Assembly: GCA_946481075.1 (NCBI GenBank) | Contig: CAMLMC010000003.1 | Span: 62,001-126,000 of the forward strand | DNA: 64,000 bases | Direction of reading: 5' to 3' | From: an uncultured Alphaproteobacteria bacterium | Lineage (GTDB): Bacteria; Pseudomonadota; Alphaproteobacteria; Micavibrionales; Micavibrionaceae | In this document: positions 8,541 through 17,676 of the stretch, piece after piece | Numbering within the stretch: position 1 is the first letter of the stretch | Layout of the letters: each line of letters begins with the position of its first letter | Position numbers and translations under genes: made by a program | The notes under the pieces: model-generated | Database searches by the model: none | Told to the model about the DNA's origin: nothing | Seen by the model: only the letters and a program-made list of their open reading frames with translations

Positions 8541-9179
8541 TCAGAGGCCGTCTTTCAATCCGCGCACGAAGTCCGAAAGACCGCTCATGCGGTGACGTTT
8601 CAGGCGTTCGGCATCAAGAATCAGTTGGGCCTGCTGGATGGCCACTTCGATATTGTTGTTGATCAGGACGTAATCATATTCGGAATAGTGGGTCATTTCA
8701 TCCGCCGCCTTGTCCATGCGGTGACGAATGGTTTCTTCATTGTCTTGTGCCCGTGAACGAAGGCGGCGTTCCAGTTCCTTCGCACCGGGAGGCAGAATGA
8801 AAACGGTGACGAGGTCATCACGGGCTATTTCGCGCAGTTGTTGCGTGCCCTGCCAGTCTATGTCGAAGATCACATCCTGTCCGCGTTGCAGCGCCTCTTC
8901 GACCGGCTGGCGCGGTGTGCCGTAATAATTGCCGAACACCTTGGCGTGTTCCAGCATCTCGCGGTTATCGACCATTGCGTTGAATTCGGGAATATCGACA
9001 AAATAATAATCCTGTCCGTCAATTTCTCCCGGGCGGCGCGGGCGTGTCGTGGCGGAAATCGAAATGACCAGATCCGGATTGTTTTTCAAGAGCGCGCGCG
9101 TGATTGTGGTTTTCCCTGCTCCCGAAGGGGAGGATAAAACAAACATAAGGCCGCGGCGTTGCAGGGACGTCATTTCCAT
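8541..9179 (-). CDS. gmk: guanylate kinase
   Basis: Phosphorylates GMP to GDP using ATP, feeding GTP and dGTP pools. The 212-residue chain has the P-loop SSPSGAGKTT near residue 17, followed by SISATTRPRRPGEIDGQDY, the GMP-binding region, and the FDIDWQG Walker B region. Length and order match bacterial Gmk. Its stop codon is immediately adjacent to the convergent rsmA stop with no spacer, so no separate terminator can lie between them. It stands alone on the minus strand. Confidence 0.95.
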   Translation of the reverse strand: MEMTSLQRRGLMFVLSSPSGAGKTTITRALLKNNPDLVISISATTRPRRPGEIDGQDYYFVDIPEFNAMVDNREMLEHAKVFGNYYGTPRQPVEEALQRGQDVIFDIDWQGTQQLREIARDDLVTVFILPPGAKELERRLRSRAQDNEETIRHRMDKAADEMTHYSEYDYVLINNNIEVAIQQAQLILDAERLKRHRMSGLSDFVRGLKDGL

Positions 9180-9280
9180 TGTCTAACTCTTACTCGAATA
9201 GGTTGACCCATTTTAACGGGCCTTGCCGGACCGTGAAAGCCCGCATTTGAATTTTTGTAGCGGGATGATAGGTTTATCCC

Positions 9281-10060
9281 ATGTCTCATTCAACAAAAAC
9301 ACCAAAATCTATCCTGATTACCGGTGCCTCCAGCGGGATCGGCCGCGCCCTCGCCCTTCATTATGCGGGGCCAGGCACTTTTCTGGCGCTGTCAGGCAGA
9401 AATGCGGATCGGCTGGAGGGTGTCGCCACCCTCTGCAGGCAAAAAGGCGCCGAAGTTGCGACCGAAATAGTCTGTGTTACCGATCGGGGCGGAATGGAGG
9501 CGTGGATAAAACGGATAGATGATCTCCGCCGCCTCGACCTTGTGATCGCCAATGCCGGCATATCCGGCGGGACGGGGACATGGGGCAGCAGTGAGCGGCC
9601 TGAACAGATCCGCCAGATTTTCGATATTAATCTCTACGGCGTTCTCAACACGATTGGCCCTATACTGCCCCGGTTTGAAGAAAGACGGGAGGGGCAGATT
9701 GCCATGATCAGTTCTCTTGCCGGTTTTCGCGGGATGAGCGGCGCCCCGGCCTATAGCGCCTCCAAAGGAGCAGTCCGTTTTTACGGGGAGGCGTTGAGAG
9801 GCGCACTGGCAGAAAGCGGCGTCCGGATCAATGTCGTTTGCCCCGGGTTTGTGCGGTCCGGCATTACCGACCAGAATGACTTCCCTATGCCATTTTTTAT
9901 GGAAGCGGAACAAGCGGCAGCCATAATTGCCAAAGGGTTAGCCAAGAATACCGGCCGAATAGCTTTCCCCTTGCCAACCCATCTTGCCTCCTGGTTCATT
10001 TCGGTTTTGCCCGACGCGCTTGCGCAAAAAATCCTTCGCCGCCTGCCCGCCAAACGGTAG
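9281..10060 (+). CDS. short-chain dehydrogenase/reductase
   Basis: A classical SDR of 259 residues. The cofactor motif TGASSGIG lies near residue 14, NAGIS follows the central strand, and the catalytic Ser and YSASK (Tyr-xxx-Lys) are present. The substrate cannot be read from sequence. A C-terminal segment rich in hydrophobic residues (LASWFISVLP) could touch membrane, as in SDRs acting on lipids or retinoid-like substrates. The gene is alone on the plus strand, divergent from gmk. Confidence 0.85.
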   Translation: MSHSTKTPKSILITGASSGIGRALALHYAGPGTFLALSGRNADRLEGVATLCRQKGAEVATEIVCVTDRGGMEAWIKRIDDLRRLDLVIANAGISGGTGTWGSSERPEQIRQIFDINLYGVLNTIGPILPRFEERREGQIAMISSLAGFRGMSGAPAYSASKGAVRFYGEALRGALAESGVRINVVCPGFVRSGITDQNDFPMPFFMEAEQAAAIIAKGLAKNTGRIAFPLPTHLASWFISVLPDALAQKILRRLPAKR

Positions 10061-10295
10061 GAAGTATAATTGTTTGATGCGGCTTGGGATTTTTAAGACA
10101 TGTGTCCTAAAAGTCGTTGATTCTTACAAAAAAATACGTCATGTATTGCGTAAGTGCATACAACCTATATTATAATGTACTTATGTTATAATCTTGGTAT
10201 AAAGCACTTTTTGCAGTATGCGTATAAAAACAGTAATGTGTACCGTTATTACTTATAGTTGATTTTTTAGGCCAACCTACGGGGGTGTGCCAGAG
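10061..10295 (+). promoter_or_regulatory. A+T-rich leader upstream of arsR-type gene
   Basis: This gene-free stretch is markedly A+T-rich compared with its surroundings. TATAAT hexamers occur at 10171-10176 and 10187-10192; a TTGCGT at 10146-10151 lies 19 bases upstream of the first. The region probably carries the promoter, and possibly the self-operator, of the following regulator. No clear perfect inverted repeat was found. Confidence 0.4.
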
Positions 10296-10598
10296 ATGGA
10301 TCTAAACAATTTACAAAAGCAATCCGACAAGGCTTCTGCCTTGCTTAAGGCGCTCGCCAACGAAAAGCGCCTGATGATTGTCTGCATACTTTCGAATGGT
10401 GAAAAGAATGTTGGCGAGCTGGAAGAATTTATTGGCCTTAGCCAATCAGCTCTGTCACAGCATCTGGCACGGCTTCGCCGCGACAATGTCGTAGAAACAC
10501 GGCGTGAAGCGCAGACAATCTATTATTCGATCAAAGACCAGTCCGCGATTGAATTGCTAGGTTGCCTAAAGAATATCTACGCGTCCCAGACTGAATAG
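10296..10598 (+). CDS. ArsR/SmtB-family transcriptional regulator (BigR/SqrR-like)
   Basis: A winged-helix repressor of about 100 residues. The LLKALANEKRLMIVCILSNGE stretch, the recognition helix QSALSQHLARLRRD and the wing TRREAQTIYYSI match the BigR/YgaV/SqrR branch. Members of that branch sense persulfide or oxidants with two cysteines. Here only two cysteines exist, Cys30 in the first helix region and Cys90 in the last helix. The ATG at 10296 follows a GGGGG ribosome site; a GTG at 10287 would add three residues. Its 3' end overlaps the convergent glycosyltransferase by 22 bases. No sulfide gene is adjacent. Confidence 0.85.
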   Translation: MDLNNLQKQSDKASALLKALANEKRLMIVCILSNGEKNVGELEEFIGLSQSALSQHLARLRRDNVVETRREAQTIYYSIKDQSAIELLGCLKNIYASQTE

Positions 10599-11515
10599 TC
10601 CTTCAGGCTTTTCCAGACGGTTTCTGTATCCAAATTTTTCAGATCATCGCTTTGTAGCGTATGGACGGAATCGCCGCATGGCGCATGACGCACAGGATTG
10701 CTGTGTTTGGAAAAAAGAACGAGTGTTGGAATTCCTGTCGGTGCAATCATATGCATCGGGCCTGTGTCGTTCCCGATCGCGCCCTCCGCCTTCCGCGCCA
10801 GCGCGACAATATCGAATAGGGATGTCTTGCCGCAAAGATCGAGCGCGCCGGGACAAAGGGCGATTATATCGCGAATTATATCTTGTTCAGCAGCGGTACC
10901 GATAAGAACAGGCTGTATATTGTTGCCAAGAAGCCTGTGGGCAATCGCGGCATAATTTTCCGCAGGCCATCTTTTTTCCGGCCGCGTCGGGGCCGATCCC
11001 GGCACGATCAGGACATAGGGTTCTTTGATGCCCTGAAAATCATCACGTCCTGTAATCCATTCCATGCGGTCAATTGTGATATGGCTGATTCCTGCAAGAC
11101 CTAATGTTTGGCGATGGCCTTCAAAGCCAGAGCCAGCGGTGCGATCCGGGGACGTGTTGCGTATGGCCGCGCCTTTTGCAATGCCTACCCAAAAAGGTTT
11201 CGGCGAGGGCAGGATGTTAAAGTAGAGCTGTGTGCGGTCATTGTTTTGAAGATCATAAATGCGATCAAATGCAGCATTCCTCATCCTGTTCCGCAAGCGT
11301 AGCCATTTGCCGAGCTGATAAAATTTCGGACGCTCGTCAATCCATACATCATCGAAGTATCCGGATTGTTTGGCCAGTGACAGGAAAGGCGCGGTCGTAA
11401 GCAATGTTATGTGTGCATCCGGGTGGTGCCTGCGGATGGCAGCCATAGGTCCTAGTGCTTGAACAAAATCTCCAAGGGCGCCCAGTTTGATAACCAGTAT
11501 GGAATGACCGGCCAT
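10577..11515 (-). CDS. glycosyltransferase family 9 (heptosyltransferase-like)
   Basis: A GT-B fold glycosyltransferase of 312 residues related to ADP-heptose:LPS heptosyltransferases. The N-terminal ILVIKLGALGDFVQALG is the family start, and GNDTGPMHMIA near the C-terminus is the nucleotide-sugar binding motif of GT9. It probably adds a sugar to lipopolysaccharide core or another envelope glycan at the cytoplasmic membrane face. It follows the GT4 gene with a single-base gap, so the two are one operon. Confidence 0.87.
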   Translation of the reverse strand: MAGHSILVIKLGALGDFVQALGPMAAIRRHHPDAHITLLTTAPFLSLAKQSGYFDDVWIDERPKFYQLGKWLRLRNRMRNAAFDRIYDLQNNDRTQLYFNILPSPKPFWVGIAKGAAIRNTSPDRTAGSGFEGHRQTLGLAGISHITIDRMEWITGRDDFQGIKEPYVLIVPGSAPTRPEKRWPAENYAAIAHRLLGNNIQPVLIGTAAEQDIIRDIIALCPGALDLCGKTSLFDIVALARKAEGAIGNDTGPMHMIAPTGIPTLVLFSKHSNPVRHAPCGDSVHTLQSDDLKNLDTETVWKSLKDYSVWDA

Positions 11516-11516
11516 C

Positions 11517-12758
11517 TTACTCAGCGGCCTGTTTCAGGATCGCTTCGTGGTTTGACACGGGTGATGGTATCGTTCCGTATTTTTCACCCAGCAATTCGGC
11601 ATAGACATTCATGGTTTCGTCAACCATGTGCTCGCGGGTGAAATGATTTGCCACATGCTGCATGGCGCGGTTGGCCATCAAGGCCCTTTCCGTTCCGTCC
11701 ATATCGAGGGCTTCTGCAATGGCCTTGGCCATAGATTCGGAATCGTTTGGCGGGACAAGCCAGCCGGTCTTGCCGTCAAGCACGGTTTCCATCGCCCCGC
11801 CATGATTGGTTGCAACGATGGCGCGTCCCATCGCCTGTGCTTCGATCGGCACGCGGCCAAATCCTTCGGGATCGGTGGAGGCCGACACGACAACGGTGGA
11901 CAGTGTATAAGCCGCCGGCATATCGTTGCAATGACCTATGATGCGCACGCGGCCTTCCAGATTTTTTGCCGCGATGGTTTCTTCCAGTTCCTGACGGTAT
12001 TCCGTGCGGCCCTGATCATCGCCTATTAAAACGCAGAACACATCCTCGCGGTTCAGTTTGGCAATGGCATCAATCAAAACATGATGGCCTTTCCAGCGCG
12101 TGATGCGTCCAGGCATCATGACGATGGTGCAGCCATCAGGCAGGCGCCATTCATTCGAAAGTTTGATCAGATGGAGAGGCGCTACGCTGGATGGATGGAA
12201 TTTCTCCAGGGCCACGCCGCGGTGAATAACGCGAATGTTCTTTTCGTCGATCTGGTAATTTTTAAGGAGGTAGTCTTTCACGTAGTTTGATATCGCAATA
12301 ACGCGTTCACCCTTTGCGATGGATGAATTGTAAAAACGTTTTACATTGCCCGATATATTGAAAGGCGCGTGACATGTCGTCATGAATTTCGCAGAGGTGC
12401 CGGCGCATGCCTTCCATGCCGACCATGCCGGGGCGCGGGATCGGGCATGAACAATATCAACATTGTGTTTTTTGATCAGTCTTCGTAGCCGTCCGATATT
12501 CTTCCACATGATGAGAGGGTTTTTGCTATGAACCGGAAGATCGATATGGATGCTTCCGCCGCGCAGCAATTCGGGAATGCGCGTGCCGCCATTGCTGACG
12601 ACTATTGATGTTGCGCCTGACCTTACGAGTTCCGCGGCAACATCGATGCATCCTTGCTCTGCCCCGCCCGCACCAAGCGATGGAATAACCTGCATCACCA
12701 CAGGTGTCTTCTGCTGGACAGAATTTTTGCGAAGTATACTATTGATCATGGCTTGCAT
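11517..12758 (-). CDS. glycosyltransferase family 4 (group 1)
   Basis: A retaining GT-B glycosyltransferase of 413 residues. QVIPSLGAGGAEQG near residue 24 is the acceptor-side glycine-rich loop of GT4 enzymes, and GFGRVPIEAQAMGRAIVAT (about residues 299-317) holds the nucleotide-sugar binding E-x7-E-like region. It most likely works on lipopolysaccharide or another surface polymer together with the GT9 enzyme encoded one base downstream. An in-frame ATG three codons in (12749) is an alternative start. Donor and acceptor cannot be told from sequence. Confidence 0.87.
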   Translation of the reverse strand: MQAMINSILRKNSVQQKTPVVMQVIPSLGAGGAEQGCIDVAAELVRSGATSIVVSNGGTRIPELLRGGSIHIDLPVHSKNPLIMWKNIGRLRRLIKKHNVDIVHARSRAPAWSAWKACAGTSAKFMTTCHAPFNISGNVKRFYNSSIAKGERVIAISNYVKDYLLKNYQIDEKNIRVIHRGVALEKFHPSSVAPLHLIKLSNEWRLPDGCTIVMMPGRITRWKGHHVLIDAIAKLNREDVFCVLIGDDQGRTEYRQELEETIAAKNLEGRVRIIGHCNDMPAAYTLSTVVVSASTDPEGFGRVPIEAQAMGRAIVATNHGGAMETVLDGKTGWLVPPNDSESMAKAIAEALDMDGTERALMANRAMQHVANHFTREHMVDETMNVYAELLGEKYGTIPSPVSNHEAILKQAAE

Positions 12759-12840
12759 GGCTTATCCTGACATCAATGCGGCATAAGAATTAGCACAACC
12801 TGAGAGTCCCAGACAAAAAGAAAAAGGAAGCGGGTCGAAA

Positions 12841-13599
12841 ATGTCTGTTATCTTTTTAGAACGGGGCGGTAAGCCCGGCCTTGCCTATCTCTATCAGCCT
12901 GGATTCAATCCTTCATTGCCAATGGTTGTCTTTCTCCATGGTTTCCGGTCGGATATGATGGGAACCAAGGCCGAATTTCTGGCACAGGAATGTGAACGGC
13001 GCGGGCAGGCCTATCTTCGCTTTGATTACAGCGGGCATGGACGTTCCGATGGTGAATTCCGGAATGGCACGGTAAGCCAGTGGCTTGAAGACGCGCTGGA
13101 TATGATTGCGCTGAGGACAAAAGGCCGGATCATCATCATTGGCTCATCAATGGGCGGATGGATCGGCCTGCATGCGGCGCTTCAAAACCAAAGCCGTCTT
13201 GCCGGTTTTATCGGCCTTGCCGCCGCGCCGGATTTTACGCGCTGGATCAGGGACGGCCTCACCCCCCAGCAACGGGAAACATTGTCCCGTCAGGGGGTTA
13301 TAGAGATCGAGAGTGAGTATGGCGAGCCTTATCCGATTACACAAAAATTTCTGGATGACGGTGAGAGTGTATGCCTGCTTGACCGCCCCATTCCTATAAA
13401 CGCGCCTGTACGTCTCATGCAAGGAATGAAGGATGCGGACGTACCCTTCGAAACTGCCCAGAAAATTGCCGATGCCCTGACGAGCACCAACAAGCAGGTG
13501 TATTTGCGGCCCGATGGAGACCACCGCCTGTCGACGGAAGAGGATCTTGCGTTGCTTGCGTCGCTGATGGACGAATTGTCCAATAGCGGCCGTCATTAG
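12841..13599 (+). CDS. alpha/beta hydrolase, ABHD10-like
   Basis: The 252-residue protein has an alpha/beta hydrolase triad: Ser103 in GSSMGG, Asp198 in GMKDADVP and His228 in GDHR. LRFDYSGHGRSDG and the spacing of these motifs resemble mitochondrial ABHD10, an acyl-protein thioesterase and acyl-glucuronide hydrolase. Bacterial members are mostly uncharacterised, so the substrate remains unknown. The ATG at 12841 follows an AAGGAAG ribosome site. The 3' end overlaps the convergent membrane protein gene by four bases. Confidence 0.83.
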   Translation: MSVIFLERGGKPGLAYLYQPGFNPSLPMVVFLHGFRSDMMGTKAEFLAQECERRGQAYLRFDYSGHGRSDGEFRNGTVSQWLEDALDMIALRTKGRIIIIGSSMGGWIGLHAALQNQSRLAGFIGLAAAPDFTRWIRDGLTPQQRETLSRQGVIEIESEYGEPYPITQKFLDDGESVCLLDRPIPINAPVRLMQGMKDADVPFETAQKIADALTSTNKQVYLRPDGDHRLSTEEDLALLASLMDELSNSGRH

Positions 13600-14042
13600 C
13601 GGCGCTTGTATTTCAGCCGGTTCTCCTTGTCATGATCCTTGAAAACGCCGTCATATTTGTTGGAGATATTGATTGGTTTGCCCAAGCGCTGTCCGCGATA
13701 AGGCGGGAGGCCGGTTATCCAGGCCATCATGAGATAAACGATAAAAAGAGCGGGCGGTATAAGCGCAAGCACGAAAGTGTATTGCTGTAAAACCGGGTCC
13801 ATATAAGTTTTCCAGCTTTCCTCGCCCATCGTGGTTCGCATATTTTCATAAAGTGAAGGGGCGTGGGTGACCAGCAAATAGCCGGCATCGCTGATCTGAT
13901 AAGCCTCGGGGTCAATATCCAAAGCTTCCAGCCGGGCTTTTTTCTGCGGATCGGCCATATAATTTACGTAAAAGTCGTGTCCTATCGCCGCAAAAAAGGG
14001 CAAAAGCAATATAAAGAGCCAGAGTTTAGCGGTTCCACCCAT
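13596..14042 (-). CDS. hypothetical membrane protein, 148 residues
   Basis: Not recognised. The protein has one hydrophobic segment at residues 4-22 (LWLFILLLPFFAAIGHDF) and another at about 91-113 (TFVLALIPPALFIVYLMMAW), with a probable periplasmic loop between and a basic cytoplasmic tail ending KYKRR. The start ATG at 14042 follows GGAAAG; a TTG further upstream is less likely. It overlaps the end of the hydrolase gene by four bases on the opposite strand, and nothing nearby suggests a role. Confidence 0.65.
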   Translation of the reverse strand: MGGTAKLWLFILLLPFFAAIGHDFYVNYMADPQKKARLEALDIDPEAYQISDAGYLLVTHAPSLYENMRTTMGEESWKTYMDPVLQQYTFVLALIPPALFIVYLMMAWITGLPPYRGQRLGKPINISNKYDGVFKDHDKENRLKYKRR

Positions 14043-14252
14043 GATGAGGCTTTCCAGATTGATGAAGAACGACAAGCCAGCCCGAGAGAATCAGGCTCCT
14101 TTTCATTCAATCACATATGGCCTTATCCGCCAAGAACCGAAGCGTCCCCTATGGAAATCTGTCCCCCGCGACCCCATGCCGGAAAGACGTACGATTGAAG
14201 GCTTGAACTTTGAATCCTTTTTAGATAAGGTCCGCCGGACTTTTGCGAATAA

Positions 14253-14343
14253 GGACGGGTGGCAGAGTGGTTGAATGCGCACGCCTGGAAAGTGTGTATA
14301 CGCCAAAAGCGTATCGGGGGTTCGAATCCCCCCTCGTCCGCCA
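14253..14343 (+). tRNA. tRNA-Ser (anticodon GGA)
   Basis: A 91-base class II tRNA with encoded CCA. The acceptor stem pairs GGACGGG with CTCGTCC. The anticodon stem CACGC/GTGTG closes the loop CTGGAAA, giving anticodon GGA, which reads UCC and UCU serine codons. A long variable arm (ATACGC/GCGTAT) and the T arm CGGGGG-TTCGAAT-CCCCCC are both clear. An open reading frame runs through it toward the next gene but is not coding there. Confidence 0.97.
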
Positions 14344-14408
14344 TATATCTTTCGCCTCCATATCTTGGGCTGTGTCCAACTTTTCTTTTCATAAACCATA
14401 GGTGTTTC

Positions 14409-15608
14409 ATGTCATCCGACACATCCGCGCCCTCAGGCCATACCAAAGAATTTATTGTCCTGATGGCCTCCATGATGTCGGTTGTGGCCATATCGATCGA
14501 TGCCCTTTTGCCCGCGCTTGGCGTTGTTGTCGGGGACCTGCAACTCACCAACCCCAATCATGCCCAATATCTGATCGGTTTTATTTTTGCTGGTATGGCG
14601 CTGGGGCAACTTTTTTGCGGCCCGCTTTCCGATGCGCTTGGGCGGAAGAAAGCTCTTTTCCTCGGCATAGCGTTTTATCTGATTGGAAGCGTTGTTTGTT
14701 ATGTCGCGCAGGATCTGACGACGATGCTTGTCGGGCGCTTTATACAAGGGGTAGGCGTCTCAGGACCCTATATTTCCGCGATATCGATTGTCCGCGATAA
14801 ATTTTCCGGCAGACAAATGGCCAAAATCATGTCCGTTGTGATGATGATCTTTATTCTGGTGCCTGCCATCGCGCCCAGTCTTGGCCAGGCCATCATGCTG
14901 TATGCATCGTGGCGTTATATTTTCGTCCTATATATCATATATGCCATAACCGTTGCGCTATGGGTGTTTCTTCGTCAGGAAGAAACGCTTCCGCCCGAAC
15001 ACCGCATTCCCTTTACATTTGTGAATTTTATTCATGGGTTCAAGGAAGTCGTCGGCAACCGTGGCACGTTTTTCTATACGATATGCATGGGCATCTGTTT
15101 TGGTAGTTTCATGGGTTATCTCACATCCTCACAGCAGATATTTCAGGACCAGTTTGGTGTAGGCGAAGCGTTCAGCCTTTATTTCGGGGCGCTTGCCTTG
15201 GTATTGGGAAGCGCGTCTCTTTTGAATTCCCGCTTTGTCGTCAAGTATGGCATGTTTTATATATGCGTGCGGTCCTTTGCTGTGATCGTTGTGGCCTCCG
15301 TTGTTTTTCTGGCCGCCCATTTTATCACGGATGAAATTACCCTTTGGATGTTTTTGGTTTATGCCGCGTTTCTCTTCTTCTGCTTTGGATTGGTCTTTGG
15401 AAACCTGAACGCCCTGGCGATGGAGCCGATGGGGCATATCGCCGGTATGGCATCCGCGATTATTGGCGCGACTTCGTCCGTGATGTCGTGGGCCATTGGC
15501 TCCACAATCGGGCAGCTTTATAACGGGACATTGGTTCCGATTGTTTCCGGATTTCTGATCTTTGGGCTTTTATCCTTGCTTGCCCTCTATTGTGCGCGCA
15601 GAGGATAG
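14409..15608 (+). CDS. MFS drug-resistance transporter, Bcr/CflA family
   Basis: A 12-helix major facilitator of about 399 residues. GQLFCGPLSDALGRKKAL between helices 2 and 3 is the MFS motif A, and FIQGVGVSGPYISAISIVRD matches the Bcr/CflA drug:proton antiporters such as Bcr and EmrD-like exporters. It should export toxic compounds across the inner membrane using the proton gradient. The start at 14409 (MSSDTSAPSG) is preferred: the longer open frame passes through the tRNA gene. Its 3' end overlaps the convergent hydrolase gene by 39 bases. Confidence 0.9.
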   Translation: MSSDTSAPSGHTKEFIVLMASMMSVVAISIDALLPALGVVVGDLQLTNPNHAQYLIGFIFAGMALGQLFCGPLSDALGRKKALFLGIAFYLIGSVVCYVAQDLTTMLVGRFIQGVGVSGPYISAISIVRDKFSGRQMAKIMSVVMMIFILVPAIAPSLGQAIMLYASWRYIFVLYIIYAITVALWVFLRQEETLPPEHRIPFTFVNFIHGFKEVVGNRGTFFYTICMGICFGSFMGYLTSSQQIFQDQFGVGEAFSLYFGALALVLGSASLLNSRFVVKYGMFYICVRSFAVIVVASVVFLAAHFITDEITLWMFLVYAAFLFFCFGLVFGNLNALAMEPMGHIAGMASAIIGATSSVMSWAIGSTIGQLYNGTLVPIVSGFLIFGLLSLLALYCARRG

Positions 15609-16595
15609 GAAATCCTGCAGTCTCTGCGGATCACCCTTCAGGCGTTGCCAGATCCATGCCAGGACAAGGTTGATGTCGGGCCGGCTTCGATAATGTTCAG
15701 GCTTTGAATCACGGGACAAAACGAAATTGAAACTGTAAAACGGCTCCTGCCCCATGCGAAGATCGCTTAGGACAGGTTTTCCATCAACCATGTTCATCTT
15801 GATAAACCCCTGCGTAAACCATTCCATTCGCCGGACATACCAATCATCGCTCCATTCCTCGTGCAGGGCGCGGTCGCTCGAGTAGGAATGGAAGGCAATG
15901 CCGGCATTCTCATCGAACGGTGAATAAAATCCTTCGGCATACCCATCTTCGGTCATTGCCATCACGCGCCACAAAACGGTGTTGAAGGCCGTTGGCGTTA
16001 CCAGAATTTTTTCAGAACGGATATTGGCGGCGAGCAATGAATCTTTCGCAACTGCGCGGACATGGGCTTGCATGCCAACCGACCAGACAAGGTATAGTGT
16101 GCTAAACATCAATGCCGCGTGGTTCCAACGGTACCGTTTGTCCGATCTTGCAATTCCGGTTGCGATGAGTCCGAAGATCAGTGGCAGGGTATAAAGCGGA
16201 TCGATAATGAAAATGGATCCCACCGCATAGGCCTTGTTTACGAACGGAATCAATATCTGTGTGCCGTAAACGGTCATCAGATCCAGAATCGCGTGGGTGA
16301 TGAGGATAAGCCACGTGGCAAGAAGCCATGGTTTGAAATGACAGCGCTGCGATGGCAGGCGTGAGGCTATCCACCCGATCAAAGGCGTTGCAAGGGTTTG
16401 ATAAAAGAAGGCATGGGTTTCTCCGCGGTGATAGGTCATGTTGCGGATCGGATCGCCATGGTCGATGAACGCGTCAAGGTCCGGCAAGGTGGCGATGGCC
16501 CCGCCGATCAGAACCGATTGCCAAATCGGGGTGCGTTTGCCCAGAACAGCGGTTGCGATGGAAGAGCCTAAAACAAACTGGGTGATTGAATCCAT
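15570..16595 (-). CDS. YdjM-type membrane metal-dependent hydrolase
   Basis: This 341-residue protein starts MDSITQFVLGSSIATAVLG, the typical beginning of the YdjM/YfhO-like membrane-bound metal-dependent hydrolase family (PF04307). Metal ligands are visible in LPDLDAFIDH and in YHRGETHAF, and LITHAILDLMTVYGTQ follows. Four to five hydrophobic segments are predicted. Biological substrates for this family are not established. The start at 16595 has an AAGGAT ribosome site; the upstream extension to 16637 lacks family similarity. Confidence 0.82.
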   Translation of the reverse strand: MDSITQFVLGSSIATAVLGKRTPIWQSVLIGGAIATLPDLDAFIDHGDPIRNMTYHRGETHAFFYQTLATPLIGWIASRLPSQRCHFKPWLLATWLILITHAILDLMTVYGTQILIPFVNKAYAVGSIFIIDPLYTLPLIFGLIATGIARSDKRYRWNHAALMFSTLYLVWSVGMQAHVRAVAKDSLLAANIRSEKILVTPTAFNTVLWRVMAMTEDGYAEGFYSPFDENAGIAFHSYSSDRALHEEWSDDWYVRRMEWFTQGFIKMNMVDGKPVLSDLRMGQEPFYSFNFVLSRDSKPEHYRSRPDINLVLAWIWQRLKGDPQRLQDFLSSARTIEGKQG

Positions 16596-16689
16596 GGATA
16601 TCCTTTGTTGCCCAGAATGATAACAAACAGGGCACATCCGTAAAGGGCGGATTTATTGCATAATTCGTTCTTCCTTGATATGTAGGGCC

Positions 16690-17676
16690 ATGGGATTATC
16701 AATAGGACCAGTTAGAATCGAAACGCCTGTCTTTTTGGCGCCGATGTCCGGGGTAACGGATTTGCCGTTTCGCCGCCTTGTCCGCCATTATGGCGCGGGG
16801 CTGGTCTTTTCCGAGATGATCGCGAGCCGCCCCATGATCGAACAATTCCGCCGTCACCCGCAATCCTGTGTAATGGATTACGCAAGCGAGTTTCCGATGG
16901 CGGTCCAGCTTGCGGGATGCGAACCGGATCTGGTGGCCGAAGCCGCGAAAATTCATGCGGACCATGGGGCCGCCATCATCGATATCAACTTCGGATGCCC
17001 TGTCAAAAAAGTCGTCAATAATTTTGCGGGTTCTGCCCTGATGCGCGATGAAGATTTGGCGACCCGTATCATGGATGCGGTCGTGAAGGCCGTCGACATT
17101 CCGGTGACGGTTAAGATGCGCCTTGGCTGGGATGAAACAAACCTCAACGCGCCATCGCTTGCCATGAAGGCCGAAGATGTTGGCATTCAAATGATTACAG
17201 TCCACGGTCGCACGCGGTGCCAGCTATATAACGGTTCTGCCGATTGGAACCAAGTGCGTAAGGTCAAGGAAGCGGTGAGGGTTCCTGTGATAGTAAACGG
17301 GGACATCCGCACGCCACAAGACGCGGTAAAGGCCATAACCCTGTCTGGTGCCGATGGCGTGATGGTGGGACGCGGGACTTACGGGCGCCCCTGGCTTGTA
17401 CGTCAGATCATGGATTATCTGGAAACGGGAATATTGTCTCCATCGCCGCCCTCATCCGATATCGCCGTAATTGTCGAGGGGCATTATAACGCGATGATCG
17501 ATCATTACGGACCGCATCAGGGCAATATTATCGCGCGCAAACATATCGGGTGGTATTGCGCGGATATGGATGGCTCCGACGCATTCCGCGCGCGCGTCCA
17601 TACGCTGAAAAATCCAAAGGATGTGATTGACGAGATCCGGTCTTTTTTCTTAGAGAAAACCCCGATCGCGGCTTAA
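16690..17676 (+). CDS. dusB: tRNA-dihydrouridine synthase (DusB type)
   Basis: Flavoenzyme that reduces uridine to dihydrouridine in the D arm of tRNA. The 328-residue barrel has the FMN-binding [13 protein letters not shown] start, the catalytic Cys103 in NFGCPVKKV and the GRGTYGRPW phosphate-binding end typical of DusB. The ATG at 16690 is chosen over a TTG at 16675. In many alphaproteobacteria this gene precedes ntrBC; here it instead ends against the convergent ung, overlapping it by four bases. Confidence 0.92.
   Translation: MGLSIGPVRIETPVFLAPMSGVTDLPFRRLVRHYGAGLVFSEMIASRPMIEQFRRHPQSCVMDYASEFPMAVQLAGCEPDLVAEAAKIHADHGAAIIDINFGCPVKKVVNNFAGSALMRDEDLATRIMDAVVKAVDIPVTVKMRLGWDETNLNAPSLAMKAEDVGIQMITVHGRTRCQLYNGSADWNQVRKVKEAVRVPVIVNGDIRTPQDAVKAITLSGADGVMVGRGTYGRPWLVRQIMDYLETGILSPSPPSSDIAVIVEGHYNAMIDHYGPHQGNIIARKHIGWYCADMDGSDAFRARVHTLKNPKDVIDEIRSFFLEKTPIAA

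Noticed and set aside
14259..14408. Upstream extension of the MFS reading frame
   Set aside because: This stretch covers most of the tRNA-Ser gene and a spacer. The transporter starts naturally at 14409.
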